DNA of 64,000 nt, taken from NCBI RefSeq assembly GCF_014191985.1, contig NZ_JACHXI010000017.1, forward strand, positions 29,603 through 93,602, in the 5' to 3' direction. Position numbers and translations under genes: made by a program. The notes under the pieces were generated by a model, which searched no databases, had not been told where the DNA came from, and saw nothing but the letters and a program-made list of their open reading frames with translations. The stretch is from Azomonas macrocytogenes (GTDB lineage Bacteria > Pseudomonadota > Gammaproteobacteria > Pseudomonadales > Pseudomonadaceae). Positions 1 to 10,207 of this stretch are shown piece by piece; positions within the stretch are counted from its first letter, which is position 1, and each line of letters begins with the position of its first letter.

Positions 1-73
1 GCTCAGGGCATTGCGCCGCACCACGCATTAACGCAGCTGCCAATGAAGCTGGACGTTCGAAGGGTTCCATCAT
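1..73 (-). CDS. pvdL: PvdL-like peptide synthetase, N-terminus only (runs off window)
   Basis: Only the first 24 codons are inside the window, on the minus strand, starting with two adjacent ATG codons at 73 and 70. The visible residues begin MMEPFERPASLAAALM and resemble the N-terminus of PvdL, the acyl-CoA-ligase-containing peptide synthetase that starts the pyoverdine chromophore chain. An AGG lies seven bases before the first ATG. Two things support the call: the next gene is a PvdS-type sigma factor transcribed away from it, and an IS-box-like promoter lies 64 bases upstream. Known: pvdL and pvdS are near neighbours in P. aeruginosa. The identification rests on a short stretch plus context, so another siderophore synthetase is possible. 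Confidence 0.6.
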   Translation of the reverse strand, partial: MMEPFERPASLAAALMRGAAQCPE

Positions 74-136
74 TTGTGCACCTGTCTCTGGCCCGTAACC
101 AAACGAGGCAATCAAGCCTCGAGTCATAGGGCGATG

Positions 137-160
137 ACGGATGCAAAACACAAAAAATTA
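137..160 (-). promoter_or_regulatory. PvdS-type IS-box-like promoter of the pvdL-like gene
   Basis: On the minus strand there is TAATT, a 16-base spacer, then CGT. The PvdS-dependent iron-starvation box is TAAAT-N16/17-CGT, so this is one mismatch with the right spacing. The CGT element lies 63 bases upstream of the first ATG of the pvdL-like gene. The candidate sigma factor itself is encoded just to the right. Confidence 0.5.
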
Positions 161-346
161 GTGGTGCTCACTTCTCAATAAACAAAAAGCCAAAAACACT
201 AAATTTCAATTCCTCCACATCGTTATAGATTCTTGGCGTTTAGCCATGCAAAACAGATCAATGCGTTTATATCGAAATAAAGAAATAAAATTTATTATTC
301 TTATTTGACATCCAATATTATCGGAGATACCGTTTCCGGCGTTGCA

Positions 347-365
347 TTAAATGATAATTAGTCGC
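347..365. promoter_or_regulatory. Candidate Fur box upstream of pvdS
   Basis: The segment carries ATGATAAT at 351-358 and agrees with the 19-base Fur consensus at 12 of 19 positions by eye. It ends 23 bases before the pvdS start. pvdS is Fur-repressed in known pseudomonads, so a site here is expected. A weight-matrix score was not computed. Confidence 0.4.
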
Positions 366-388
366 AACTCCAGACAAAGGATAGGATC

Positions 389-931
389 ATGCAGCAATTG
401 GGAATTGTTGACAATACTGCTAAACCAACGTCTCCTCTGCTCCAAACCTTAGTGGACAACCGAACTACCCTGGTAAATGTTGCGGCCAGAATTATCGGTT
501 GTCACAGCCGCGCCGAAGATGTCGTACAGGATGCTTTTCTACGCTTATCGAAGCTGCAAGAGATCACATTACCTCTAGCGGCACAGGTAGGTTACGTCTT
601 CAAAATCGTTCGTAACCTCGCCATCGATCATTATCGCAAGCAAGCGATGGAGCAGAAATATATTGGCAACGAAGAAGAAGGGTTCAACGTTGCCGTTGAT
701 GGAGATACACCGGAGTCGACAAATCTTAATTGGGAAATCATTGAAACCATTGACGCCGCACTAAGCCAACTACCGGACCGAACCCGCTACGCATTCGAAA
801 TGTACAGATTGCATGGTGTACAGCAAAAAGATATTGCACGCGAGTTAGGCGTTTCACCAACATTGGTTAACTTCATGATTCGAGATGCGTTGATTCATTG
901 CCGTAAGACAATAGATGACGAACGAACTTGA
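389..931 (+). CDS. pvdS: PvdS-type extracytoplasmic iron-starvation sigma factor
   Basis: A 180-residue ECF sigma factor that would direct RNA polymerase to siderophore genes under iron limitation. Region 2 is near residues 25-90 with the hallmark RAEDVVQDAFLRL and IVRNLAIDHYRKQ. Region 4 is near 120-175 with LPDRTRYAFEMYRLHG and a helix-turn-helix QKDIARELGVSPTLVNFMI. These blocks match my recollection of P. aeruginosa PvdS closely. The start has AGGA about eight bases upstream. Context agrees: a PvdL-like gene with an IS-box-like promoter lies on the other side, and a Fur-box-like site precedes the start. A FpvI/FecI-type paralogue is the main alternative. Confidence 0.85.
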   Translation: MQQLGIVDNTAKPTSPLLQTLVDNRTTLVNVAARIIGCHSRAEDVVQDAFLRLSKLQEITLPLAAQVGYVFKIVRNLAIDHYRKQAMEQKYIGNEEEGFNVAVDGDTPESTNLNWEIIETIDAALSQLPDRTRYAFEMYRLHGVQQKDIARELGVSPTLVNFMIRDALIHCRKTIDDERT

Positions 932-993
932 GAATTTGTCGACTTGAAAAGCATTAAAGACTGTAACAGTACAAAAAGTCCATTATCAAATAT

Positions 994-1015
994 ATTCATT
1001 TACCTGAAAATGAAT
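994..1015. terminator. AT-rich hairpin downstream of pvdS (weak terminator candidate)
   Basis: ATTCATTT (994-1001) and AAATGAAT (1008-1015) form a perfect 8-base stem with a six-base loop about 60 bases after the pvdS stop. It has no GC core and no T-run, so it may be only a weak terminator or a chance repeat. Confidence 0.2.
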
Positions 1016-1077
1016 GACAGGCTATCGATTGATATTATCTTAAGTCAAACCAATTCTGTACTGCAGCAAGTTTCTGT

Positions 1078-1203
1078 TCAGGCGCCCCCTACCTGGCTAA
1101 ATCGGAACTCGTATTCTTGCAGGAACAGGAAAAATTGTTTGTATGGTACGTCGTTGTATCTGCGCAGTACGCGCTTGGACTGACTTCAGAAGTGCTCGAT
1201 CCC
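1078..1203 (-). pseudogene. IS1595-family (ISXO2-like) transposase, C-terminal remnant
   Basis: Read on the minus strand, the frame gives GIEHF, an in-frame TGA where the family has Trp, then SQSKRVLRRYNDVP and FFLFLQEYEFRF before a stop at 1078. This matches the conserved C-terminus of IS1595/ISXO2 transposases (NGIEnFWsqaKR..RkyNGvP...F.LfLkEcEFRFN). The N-terminal and DDE catalytic parts are missing and the Trp codon has become a stop, so it cannot be functional. Terminal inverted repeats were not identified. The family call is from recalled motif similarity. Confidence 0.65.
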
Positions 1204-1326
1204 TGATAGGGCTTTCTGGATACTTCTTTCGACCGTCGCCAAAGTAACAGCAAGCCTCCAGGAAGCCCTCTCACAAGCACTTGGAGGTGCTGATCGATCA
1301 CCTGGTTACGACGCAGCATTCCATTG

Positions 1327-2214
1327 TCAGCCAGTCCGGCTCTCCCACCCGGTCACGCTAGCCAAGGTGCTACCGATATCGATCAGGGAGCGCACGGTTT
1401 TCACACCTGCATCCTGCAGGGCCGCAAACTTCTCTTCGGCAGTTCCCTTCCCACCGGCAATGATCGCACCAGCATGTCCCATGCGTTTGCCTGGTGGTGC
1501 CGTCACACCGGCAATATAAGCCACCACAGGCTTGGTCACGCTGGCCTTGATATAGGCGGCCGCCTCCTCTTCCGCCGAACCGCCGATTTCACCAATCATG
1601 ACAATGGCCTCGGTCTGGGAATCCGCCTGGAATAGCTTCAGAATATCCACGAATGTGGAACCGGGAATCGGATCGCCACCGATACCGACACAGGTAGACT
1701 GACCGAAGCCTGCATCGGTAGTCTGCTTCACAGCTTCATAAGTCAAGGTTCCGGAACGTGAAACGATTCCTACTTTACCGCGCATATGAATATAGCCAGG
1801 CTGAATCCCGATCTTGCATTCACCAGGAGTGATGACCCCTGGACAGTTGGGGCCGATCAAGCGCACGCCCAGCTCGTCACATTTGAGCTTTACCTCCAGC
1901 ATATCCTGCGTCGGTATGCCTTCGGTGATGCAGACGATCAGCCCGATGCCAGCAAAAGCCGCCTCGAGAATCGAGTCCTTGCAGAAAGGCGCCGGCACAT
2001 AGATGACCGAGGCATCCGCCTCTGTAGCCGCTACGGCATCCCGAACAGTATCGAACACAGGCAACCCCAAATGTCGGGTTCCGCCTTTTCCCGGTGTCAC
2101 ACCTCCTACCATCCGAGTGCCATAAGCGATGGCCTGCTCACTGTGGAAGGTGCCCTGGTTCCCCGTGAATCCCTGGCATATCACCTTGGTATGGCGATCG
2201 ATCAGAATGCTCAT
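1327..2214 (-). CDS. sucD: Succinyl-CoA synthetase alpha subunit (SucD)
   Basis: Alpha subunit (295 aa) of the ADP/GDP-forming succinyl-CoA ligase, which turns succinyl-CoA, phosphate and NDP into succinate, CoA and NTP. The CoA-binding Rossmann part opens with [10 protein letters not shown] near residue 16. The GPNCPGVI motif and the phosphohistidine loop [11 protein letters not shown] (His near 246) are present. The ATG at 2214 is chosen because it overlaps the sucC stop as ATGA and gives the usual MSILID start. An ATG two codons upstream is also open. It is last in the sdh-suc operon. No terminator follows; an insertion-sequence scar comes next. Confidence 0.97.
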   Translation of the reverse strand: MSILIDRHTKVICQGFTGNQGTFHSEQAIAYGTRMVGGVTPGKGGTRHLGLPVFDTVRDAVAATEADASVIYVPAPFCKDSILEAAFAGIGLIVCITEGIPTQDMLEVKLKCDELGVRLIGPNCPGVITPGECKIGIQPGYIHMRGKVGIVSRSGTLTYEAVKQTTDAGFGQSTCVGIGGDPIPGSTFVDILKLFQADSQTEAIVMIGEIGGSAEEEAAAYIKASVTKPVVAYIAGVTAPPGKRMGHAGAIIAGGKGTAEEKFAALQDAGVKTVRSLIDIGSTLASVTGWESRTG

Positions 2215-3383
2215 GACCATTCTCCCGCCGCTTTGACTACCTGGATGGCTGCATCGTCCAGGCTGAGCGCCGGAATGATATTCTTCAAGCCACTGTCGGC
2301 CAGGACCTGGGCACCGAGAGAAGCATTGTTACCCTCAAGGCGAACCACCACGGGAACCTTGACCCCGACTTCCTGAATCGCGCCAACAATGCCTTCGGCA
2401 ATCATGTCGCAGCGAACGATGCCACCAAAAATATTGACCAACACTGCTTTTACATTGGTATCGGAAAGAATGATCTTGAAGGCTTCGGTAACACGCTCCT
2501 TCGTCGCACCACCACCGACATCGAGGAAATTTGCCGGCTTACCGCCATGCAGATTGACGATATCCATCGTCCCCATTGCCAGGCCGGCACCATTCACCAT
2601 GCAGCCAATATTACCGTCCAAGGCCACATAGTTAAGCTCCCATTTCATTGCATGGGCCTCACGAGGATCATCCTGTGAAGGATCCTGCATATCCCTGAGT
2701 TTTGGCTGTCGGTAAAGAGCATTGCCATCGATGTTGAGCTTCGCATCCATGCAATGCAGGTCACCATCTTTCTTGATGACAAGCGGATTGACTTCCAAAA
2801 GAGTCAAATCATAGTCACAAAAGAGCCTTGCCAGCCCCATGAAGATATCCGTGAATTGCTTGATCTGACGATCCTGCAACCCAAGCCCGAAAGCAAGCTC
2901 ACGCCCCTGGAAAGGCTGTGCTCCCAGCAGAGGATCGATAGTGCTCTTGAGGATTTTATCTGGCTGCTCACGTGCAATTTTTTCGATATCCACGCCACCT
3001 TCGGTAGATGCCATGAAGACAATTCGGCGCAAGGATCGATCAACTACAGCGCCAAGATAGAGCTCTCGCTCGATATCGGTAAAAGCCTCGATCAATACCT
3101 TGCTGACAGGCTGGCCATTTGCGGTGGTTTGATAGGTGACCAGGCGGTTATCGAGCCATTGCTGGGCGAAGGCTTTTGCCTCGTCCTTGGTCTTGACCAC
3201 TTTTACACCACCGGCTTTCCCTCGGCCTCCAGCGTGTACCTGGGCTTTCACAACCCAGAGGTTACCGCCGATCTTGTCGCAGGCCTCTGCAGCCTCTTTG
3301 GGCGTATCCACAGCATAACCCCTGGATACGGGAAGACCATATTCGCTGAATAGCTGCTTACCTTGATATTCGTGAAGATTCAT
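2211..3383 (-). CDS. sucC: Succinyl-CoA synthetase beta subunit (SucC)
   Basis: Beta subunit (390 aa) of succinyl-CoA synthetase, carrying the ATP-grasp nucleotide site and pairing with SucD. It begins [18 protein letters not shown] as in the family. [17 protein letters not shown] near residues 45-62 lies in the nucleotide-binding fold. The C-terminal ligase domain shows [17 protein letters not shown] near 320. Length agrees with E. coli SucC (388). The stop overlaps the sucD start by four bases, so the subunits are translationally coupled. A 191-base gap with two hairpins separates it from lpd upstream. Confidence 0.97.
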   Translation of the reverse strand: MNLHEYQGKQLFSEYGLPVSRGYAVDTPKEAAEACDKIGGNLWVVKAQVHAGGRGKAGGVKVVKTKDEAKAFAQQWLDNRLVTYQTTANGQPVSKVLIEAFTDIERELYLGAVVDRSLRRIVFMASTEGGVDIEKIAREQPDKILKSTIDPLLGAQPFQGRELAFGLGLQDRQIKQFTDIFMGLARLFCDYDLTLLEVNPLVIKKDGDLHCMDAKLNIDGNALYRQPKLRDMQDPSQDDPREAHAMKWELNYVALDGNIGCMVNGAGLAMGTMDIVNLHGGKPANFLDVGGGATKERVTEAFKIILSDTNVKAVLVNIFGGIVRCDMIAEGIVGAIQEVGVKVPVVVRLEGNNASLGAQVLADSGLKNIIPALSLDDAAIQVVKAAGEWS

Positions 3384-3489
3384 GCTCTTACCGTCATTGT
3401 TGTAGTTTGCAACCGGATGCCATACACGTACATGTATAGCACCACCTGCAGGCTGCAGAAGTCGATTATCAATCTTCCACGCCTGTAGA

Positions 3490-3507
3490 GGCTGTCTTGC
3501 GACAGCC
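3490..3507. repeat. Hairpin in the lpd-sucC gap
   Basis: GGCTGTC and GACAGCC form a perfect 7-base stem with a TTGC loop. It lies in the 191-base gap between lpd and sucC and has no T-run. It could be an mRNA processing or stability element, or a weak intra-operon terminator. Confidence 0.35.
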
Positions 3508-3548
3508 CCATGACGATATTGCGCAGTATTTCCAACGAATACGACAGG

Positions 3549-3566
3549 GAACCACCCTGGTGGTTC
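3549..3566. terminator. Hairpin just after the lpd stop
   Basis: GAACCAC and GTGGTTC form a 7-base stem with a CCTG loop, starting 9 bases after the lpd stop in the direction of transcription. There is no T-run on the minus strand, so full termination is doubtful. It may reduce read-through from lpd into sucCD. Confidence 0.35.
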
Positions 3567-3574
3567 TTTACAGC

Positions 3575-5023
<1,449 letters not shown>

Positions 5024-5098
5024 TTAAAGACGGCAGGAGCGGCAGGTTTCAGACCTAATACGTAACTTGATCAGGCCGGAAACCCGCAAGGCTTGTTA

Positions 5099-6316
5099 TC
5101 AGATGTCAAGGAGCAGACGGGCCGGATCTTCCAGCAGGTCCTTCAAGGTAACCAGGAAGGTTACTGCTTCTTTACCATCGATCAAGCGATGGTCATAAGA
5201 AAGCGCGGTGTACATCATCGGTAGCACAACTACTTGACCATTTACCGCCATCGGCCGCTCCTGGATCTTGTGCATACCGAGAATCGCTGTCTGTGGAGGA
5301 TTGACGATCGGTGTAGAAAGCAAGGAACCGAATACACCACCGTTGGATATGGTGAAGGTACCGCCGGTCATTTCCTCGATGGTCAGCTTACCAGCCTTTG
5401 CTTTCTTGCCAAACTCGTTGATGCCACCTTCGATATCGGCCAGGCTCAAGGATTCGGCATTACGCAGAACCGGAACGACCAGACCTCGGTCACTGGATAC
5501 GGCGACACCGATATCCTGATAGCCGTGATAAACGATGTCGCTGCCGTCGATGGAAGCATTGACTCCCGGCTGGCGCTTCAGTGCCTCGACCGCAGCCTTG
5601 ACAAAGAAGGACATGAAGCCCAGGCGCACACCATTGTGAGTTTTTTCGAAAAGATCTTTGTATTTGGAGCGAAGCTCCATAACCGGCTTCATATTGATTT
5701 CGTTGAACGTAGTCAACATAGCCATGGAAGATTGGGCTTCGATCAAACGCTGTGCAACCTTTGCACGCAGGCGAGTCATCGGTACGCGCTTCTCAACGCG
5801 ATCACCAGCAGCGAAAACCGGAGCGGCAGCGGCAACAGAAGACGCTGAGCCGGCAGCCGGAGAAGAAGATTTTTTCGCCTCGACAGCAGCGACAGCATCT
5901 TCCTTGGTAACGCGACCACCTTTACCCGTACCGGAAATGCTGTTCGGATCCAGACCATGCTCTTCAGCAAGCTTGCGAGCAGCCGGAGCCAATGTTGCCT
6001 CGCTGGAAGCAACCTGAGCAGCAGCTGGAGTTGGAGCTGCCTGGGCAGGAGCAGCAACTGGAGCTTCAGCAGCAACAGCGCCGGCCTCCAGCTTACCGAG
6101 CAGTTCGCCACTTAGTACGGTATCACCTTCGTTCTTGACAATTTCAGACAGAACACCATCCGACTCGGCAAGTACTTCCATGACCACTTTATCGGTCTCG
6201 ATATCGACGATCAGCTCGTCACGCTTGACTGCTTCACCCGGCTTCTTGTGCCAAGTAGAGATAGTACCGTCCGCGACGGATTCCGGAAAAGTTGGGGCTT
6301 TGATCTCGATAGCCAT
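5099..6316 (-). CDS. sucB: Dihydrolipoyl succinyltransferase, E2 (SucB)
   Basis: E2 core (405 aa) of the 2-oxoglutarate dehydrogenase complex, moving the succinyl group from SucA to CoA. An N-terminal lipoyl domain (residues 1-75) has the lipoylated lysine in [11 protein letters not shown]. An Ala/Pro-rich linker follows, then the E3-binding domain near 108-145 ([28 protein letters not shown], read in two parts). The catalytic domain from about 180 ends with [12 protein letters not shown], carrying the active-site His. AGGA precedes the ATG. Gap to sucA is 75 bases. Confidence 0.97.
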   Translation of the reverse strand: MAIEIKAPTFPESVADGTISTWHKKPGEAVKRDELIVDIETDKVVMEVLAESDGVLSEIVKNEGDTVLSGELLGKLEAGAVAAEAPVAAPAQAAPTPAAAQVASSEATLAPAARKLAEEHGLDPNSISGTGKGGRVTKEDAVAAVEAKKSSSPAAGSASSVAAAAPVFAAGDRVEKRVPMTRLRAKVAQRLIEAQSSMAMLTTFNEINMKPVMELRSKYKDLFEKTHNGVRLGFMSFFVKAAVEALKRQPGVNASIDGSDIVYHGYQDIGVAVSSDRGLVVPVLRNAESLSLADIEGGINEFGKKAKAGKLTIEEMTGGTFTISNGGVFGSLLSTPIVNPPQTAILGMHKIQERPMAVNGQVVVLPMMYTALSYDHRLIDGKEAVTFLVTLKDLLEDPARLLLDI

Positions 6317-6391
6317 TGTCAGGTCCTATCCTATTGATTCGGTTATTACATCGAGGCCGCGTCTTGCGCGGCCTCTTTCGCAGCGAATTTA

Positions 6392-9229
6392 TTAAATGGT
6401 AAATGCGTCCTGAAGCAGCTTTTCCTGCTGCTCGGCATGCACAGAGGCATAACCGACTGCAGGAGAAGCAGAAGCCGGACGACCGGCATATTCCAGGAAC
6501 AAGCCCTGTTTGTGCGCAGCAGCCACGCGGCGCATGTGGTGCTGGCTGCAATACCAGGCACCCTGATTCATCGGCTCCTCCTGACACCAGACGACATGCT
6601 TGAGGTTCTGATAGGGAGCCAGTACCTCAGTCAGATCATCTTCGGGGAAAGGATATAGCTGCTCGATCCGAACGATGGCAATGTCGTTACGCCCTTCGCT
6701 ACGGCGTTTCTCCAGAAGATCGTAATAGACCTTGCCGCTACACAGGATAACGCGCTCGACCTTGCCTGGTTCGATCGGATCGATTTCGCCGATCACAGTC
6801 TGGAACGAACCTTGAGTCAACTCTTCAAGAGAAGAGACGGCCAACTTGTGGCGCAGCAACGATTTTGGCGTCAGAGCAACCAGTGGCTTGCGCAGCGGAC
6901 GGATGATCTGGCGGCGCAGCATATGGTAGACCTGCGCCGGCGTCGTCGGTACACAGACCTGGATATTGTGTTCGGCACACAGTTGCAGGTAGCGCTCCAG
7001 GCGAGCGGACGAGTGCTCAGGGCCCTGACCTTCATAACCGTGTGGCAGCAGCATGGTCAAACCACACAGGCGGCCCCACTTGTGCTCACCACTGGTAATG
7101 AACTGATCGATTACGACCTGAGCACCGTTAGCGAAGTCACCGAACTGCGCTTCCCAGATCACAAGTGCATTCGGCGTCGTGGTCGAGTAACCGTACTCGA
7201 AAGCCAGCACAGCCTCTTCAGAAAGGAACGAATCGAAGAGTGTGAAACTGGGCTGTCCATCGAACAGGTGCTGCAGGGGAATGTAGTTACTGCCGTCTTT
7301 CTGGTTGTGCAGGGCTGCATGGCGGTGGGAGAAGGTGCCCCGACCAACGTCCTGGCCAGTGATGCGTATCGGATACCCCTGAGAAAGCAGAGTGGCATAG
7401 GCCATGGTTTCTGCATAACCCCAGTTGATCGGCATTTCGCCGGTAGCCATCTTGCCACGCTCTTCCAGCAGCTTGCCGACCTGGCGCTGCACAGCAAAGC
7501 CTTCCGGAAGGTTCAATAGCTTGCTGGACAGGTCTTGCAGGTTTTTCAGATCAAAGCGAGTATCACTCTGAGCGGTCCAGGCATGCCCTATATAAGGAGT
7601 CCAGTCGACGAACAGTGCCTTGTTCGGTTCCTTGACCAAGCTTTTCACCACAAACTGGCCGTTGTCCAGAGCCTTGCGGTATTCGTCCACCAAAGCCTGG
7701 GCTTCCTCGGCAGTGATCACTTGGGCCTTAACCAGCGCATCAGCATATAACTCACGAGTGGTGGTGTGCTTGGCAATCTTCTGGTACATCAGTGGCTGGG
7801 TGCCGCTCGGTTCGTCCGCTTCGTTGTGACCGCGGCGGCGGTAGCAGACCAAATCGATAACCACATCGCGCTTGAATTGCTGGCGATAGTCAACTGCCAG
7901 CTGGGTCACGAAGAGTACGGCTTCAGGATCATCGCCATTCACATGGAAAATTGGTGCCTGAATCATCTTCGCCACATCGGTAGCGTATTCAGTGGAACGC
8001 ACGTCATCTGCACGATTGGTAGTAAAACCAACCTGATTATTGACGGCAATGCGGATGGTACCACCTGTCTTGAAGCCCCGGAGCAGGGACATCTGATAGG
8101 TCTCCATGACCACACCCTGTCCTGCGATGGCCGAATCACCATGGATAGTAATGGGCAGCACCGTATCGCCACTGGCATCGTCGCGACGGTCCTGGCGGGC
8201 CCGCACGGAACCTTCGACCACAGGAGAAACGATTTCCAGGTGGGATGGGTTGAAGGCCATGGCCAGGTGAACTTCGCCCCCTCCGGTCATGATGTTGGAG
8301 GAAAAGCCCTGATGGTACTTCACGTCACCGCAGCTTAAGCTTAGCCCGGCAACATGCTTGCCATCGAACTCATCAAATAGATCCCGCGGATTCTTGCCCA
8401 AGATATTGACCAGCACGTTCAGACGACCACGGTGGGCCATACCCAGAACGATTTCCTTGACAAGCCCCTGAGAACCAACCCGCTGAACAATCTCATCCAG
8501 CACCGGAACTAAACTTTCCCCCCCTTCCAGGCCGAAACGCTTGGCACCCGGATACTTGGTACCCAGGTACTTTTCCAGCCCCTCGGCTGCCGTCAATCGC
8601 TCCAGTAAGTGCTTTCTCACCTCGACGGAGAACGCGGGACGACCACGCACGCTTTCGAAGCGATTCTGCAACCAGGAACGCTCCTCGGTAGTAACAACAT
8701 GCGAGAACTCTGTGCCAATAGTGCGGCAATAGGTCTCTTTCAGGGCCTGCTGGATTTCACGCAAAGTCGCTTCAGTCTTCCCGATGCTCAGATCACCAGA
8801 AGAAAATATGGTGTCCAGATCAGCATCGCCAAGACCGTGGCTAGCGAGAGAAAGTTCGACCGGAACAGGCTTCTGTTGCAAGCCGAGCGGATCTAACTGG
8901 GCAGCCCTGTGCCCAAGCAAGCGGTAGTCTTGAATGAGTTGCAAGACACCGATCTGCTTTTTCTCGTGCTCGGGGCTGACGGCTCCTGTGGAAACTTGTC
9001 CGCGGCGCGAGCTTTTAGCTAGCTGGATGAATTGCTCGCGAATTCCGGAATGGGGAACATCACCGGATTGCGAACCATTGGTTGGCAATTTCTGGAATTT
9101 GCTGCGCCACTCCTCCGGAACGGCACTAGGATCCTGCAGATACAGCTCATAGAGCTCCTCTACATACTCGGCATTCCCACCGGAAAGGTAGGCACTGTCC
9201 CACATACGCTGCATCACACTGTCTTGCAT
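6392..9229 (-). CDS. sucA: 2-oxoglutarate dehydrogenase E1 (SucA)
   Basis: Thiamine-diphosphate-dependent E1 (945 aa), which decarboxylates 2-oxoglutarate and succinylates the lipoyl arm of SucB. The N-terminal MQRMWDSAYLSGGNAEYVEELY is typical of the family. The transketolase-like part includes GMAHRGRLNVLVN near 265 and the ThDP/Mg region VNGDDPEAV. The C-terminal part has FSHRHAALH. Length matches other pseudomonads (about 943). GAGG lies some ten bases before the ATG. A 10-base perfect hairpin lies about 20 bases upstream of the start, which may tune its translation or separate it from sdhB. Confidence 0.97.
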   Translation of the reverse strand: MQDSVMQRMWDSAYLSGGNAEYVEELYELYLQDPSAVPEEWRSKFQKLPTNGSQSGDVPHSGIREQFIQLAKSSRRGQVSTGAVSPEHEKKQIGVLQLIQDYRLLGHRAAQLDPLGLQQKPVPVELSLASHGLGDADLDTIFSSGDLSIGKTEATLREIQQALKETYCRTIGTEFSHVVTTEERSWLQNRFESVRGRPAFSVEVRKHLLERLTAAEGLEKYLGTKYPGAKRFGLEGGESLVPVLDEIVQRVGSQGLVKEIVLGMAHRGRLNVLVNILGKNPRDLFDEFDGKHVAGLSLSCGDVKYHQGFSSNIMTGGGEVHLAMAFNPSHLEIVSPVVEGSVRARQDRRDDASGDTVLPITIHGDSAIAGQGVVMETYQMSLLRGFKTGGTIRIAVNNQVGFTTNRADDVRSTEYATDVAKMIQAPIFHVNGDDPEAVLFVTQLAVDYRQQFKRDVVIDLVCYRRRGHNEADEPSGTQPLMYQKIAKHTTTRELYADALVKAQVITAEEAQALVDEYRKALDNGQFVVKSLVKEPNKALFVDWTPYIGHAWTAQSDTRFDLKNLQDLSSKLLNLPEGFAVQRQVGKLLEERGKMATGEMPINWGYAETMAYATLLSQGYPIRITGQDVGRGTFSHRHAALHNQKDGSNYIPLQHLFDGQPSFTLFDSFLSEEAVLAFEYGYSTTTPNALVIWEAQFGDFANGAQVVIDQFITSGEHKWGRLCGLTMLLPHGYEGQGPEHSSARLERYLQLCAEHNIQVCVPTTPAQVYHMLRRQIIRPLRKPLVALTPKSLLRHKLAVSSLEELTQGSFQTVIGEIDPIEPGKVERVILCSGKVYYDLLEKRRSEGRNDIAIVRIEQLYPFPEDDLTEVLAPYQNLKHVVWCQEEPMNQGAWYCSQHHMRRVAAAHKQGLFLEYAGRPASASPAVGYASVHAEQQEKLLQDAFTI

Positions 9230-9246
9230 GCTTTGTTGCCCTCGAT

Positions 9247-9282
9247 AAGGGAATACTAATGGCGCACAGCCCGTATTCCCTT
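9247..9282. repeat. Perfect 10-base inverted repeat in the sucA leader
   Basis: AAGGGAATAC (9247-9256) and GTATTCCCTT (9273-9282) flank a 16-base loop, ending about 18 bases upstream of the sucA ATG on the minus strand. It lacks a T-run. It could be a leader stem affecting ribosome access, a 3' end for sdh mRNA, or an operator. Confidence 0.45.
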
Positions 9283-9491
9283 AAACATTGACTGAACCCA
9301 AATGACTCAAGGTGAGTAGTTGAGGCCTACGGATAGGCTAGACATTGGCTCGGATCGTCCTCTGCCGGCCTACGAAATTCCGAGAGAAGGCCCTGCTTTC
9401 CAGAATCTTCTACCAAGCTGCGGCATCAGAAACACTGAATACCGCAGGAAAACCCAGTCGGCAAAATCAAATCCATCCCGACTGACTATGA

Positions 9492-10196
9492 TCAAGTGCC
9501 GCTGCGAATCAGCATGTTACGCACATGACCTATTGCCTTGGTCGGATTCAATCCTTTCGGGCATACACTTACACAATTCATAATGCCGCGGCAGCGGAAT
9601 ACACTGAAAGGATCATCCATAGATGCCAAACGCTGTTCGGTGAAGTTGTCACGACTGTCAGCCAGGAAGCGATAAGCTTGCAATAGTGCAGCCGGACCAA
9701 GGAATTTGTCCGGATTCCACCAGAAGGATGGGCAACTAGTAGAACAGCAAGCACACAAAATACACTCATACAGGCCGTCTAACTTCTCACGATCTTCAGG
9801 AGACTGAAAACGCTCGATAGCTGGTGCTGGCGTGTTGTTTATCAGGTAAGGACGTACCTTCTCGTACTGCTTGTAGAAGATACTCATATCCACGACCAGA
9901 TCACGAATGACCGGTAGACCAGGTAGTGGGCGCAAAACCAAGTTATTGTCTTTTACGACTGAAGACAACGGAGTGATACAAGCCAAACCGTTTTTGCCAC
10001 TGATGTTCATGCCATCAGAACCACACACGCCTTCGCGGCAGGAACGGCGATAGGAAAAGGCCTCATCTTGCTCTTTAATCAGGGCTAACACGTCAAGCAC
10101 CATCAAGTCTTTACCCTGGGTATCGACTTGGAATGTTTGCATGTACGGTTTCTGGTCTTTATCGGGGTTATAGCGATAAACACTTACTTGCAACAT
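9492..10196 (-). CDS. sdhB: Succinate dehydrogenase iron-sulfur subunit (SdhB)
   Basis: Electron-transfer subunit (234 aa) of complex II, passing electrons from SdhA flavin to quinone. The [2Fe-2S] ligands are in CREGVCGSDGMNI and the following Cys. The [4Fe-4S] cluster motif is CILCACCSTSCPS near 147 and the [3Fe-4S] motif is CRGIMNCVSVCPKGLNP near 203. The ATG at 10196 (MLQVSVYRYN) is chosen because AAGGG lies eight bases upstream and it matches pseudomonad SdhB. A GTG three codons earlier is possible. It follows sdhA by 11 bases. Confidence 0.96.
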   Translation of the reverse strand: MLQVSVYRYNPDKDQKPYMQTFQVDTQGKDLMVLDVLALIKEQDEAFSYRRSCREGVCGSDGMNISGKNGLACITPLSSVVKDNNLVLRPLPGLPVIRDLVVDMSIFYKQYEKVRPYLINNTPAPAIERFQSPEDREKLDGLYECILCACCSTSCPSFWWNPDKFLGPAALLQAYRFLADSRDNFTEQRLASMDDPFSVFRCRGIMNCVSVCPKGLNPTKAIGHVRNMLIRSGT

Positions 10197-10207
10197 ATCG
10201 TTCACCC

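Larger units (their letters stand above)
74..388. other. Divergent control region between pvdL-like gene and pvdS
   Basis: This 315-base gap separates two divergent genes. Leftward it holds the IS-box-like promoter at 137-160. Rightward it holds a TTGACA at 305-310 with only a weak -10 about 17 bases later, in very AT-rich sequence, and a Fur-box-like site at 347-365. No open frame was seen in it. Confidence 0.6.
932..1326. other. Gap between pvdS and sucD with mobile-element scar
   Basis: This 395-base gap holds the AT-rich hairpin at 994-1015 and the transposase remnant at 1078-1203. The part nearest sucD (about 1204-1326) shows no recognisable gene, and no terminator hairpin with a T-run follows the sucD stop. 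Two short open frames here (944-1183 plus and 1089-1319 minus) show no family features. Confidence 0.5.

Noticed and set aside
284..302. AT-rich near-palindrome around AAATTT as the Fur box of pvdS
   Set aside because: Its agreement with the 19-base consensus is poor; the site at 347-365 fits much better.
944..1183. A 79-codon open frame after pvdS
   Set aside because: It begins with TTG, has no ribosome site, and overlaps the transposase remnant on the other strand.
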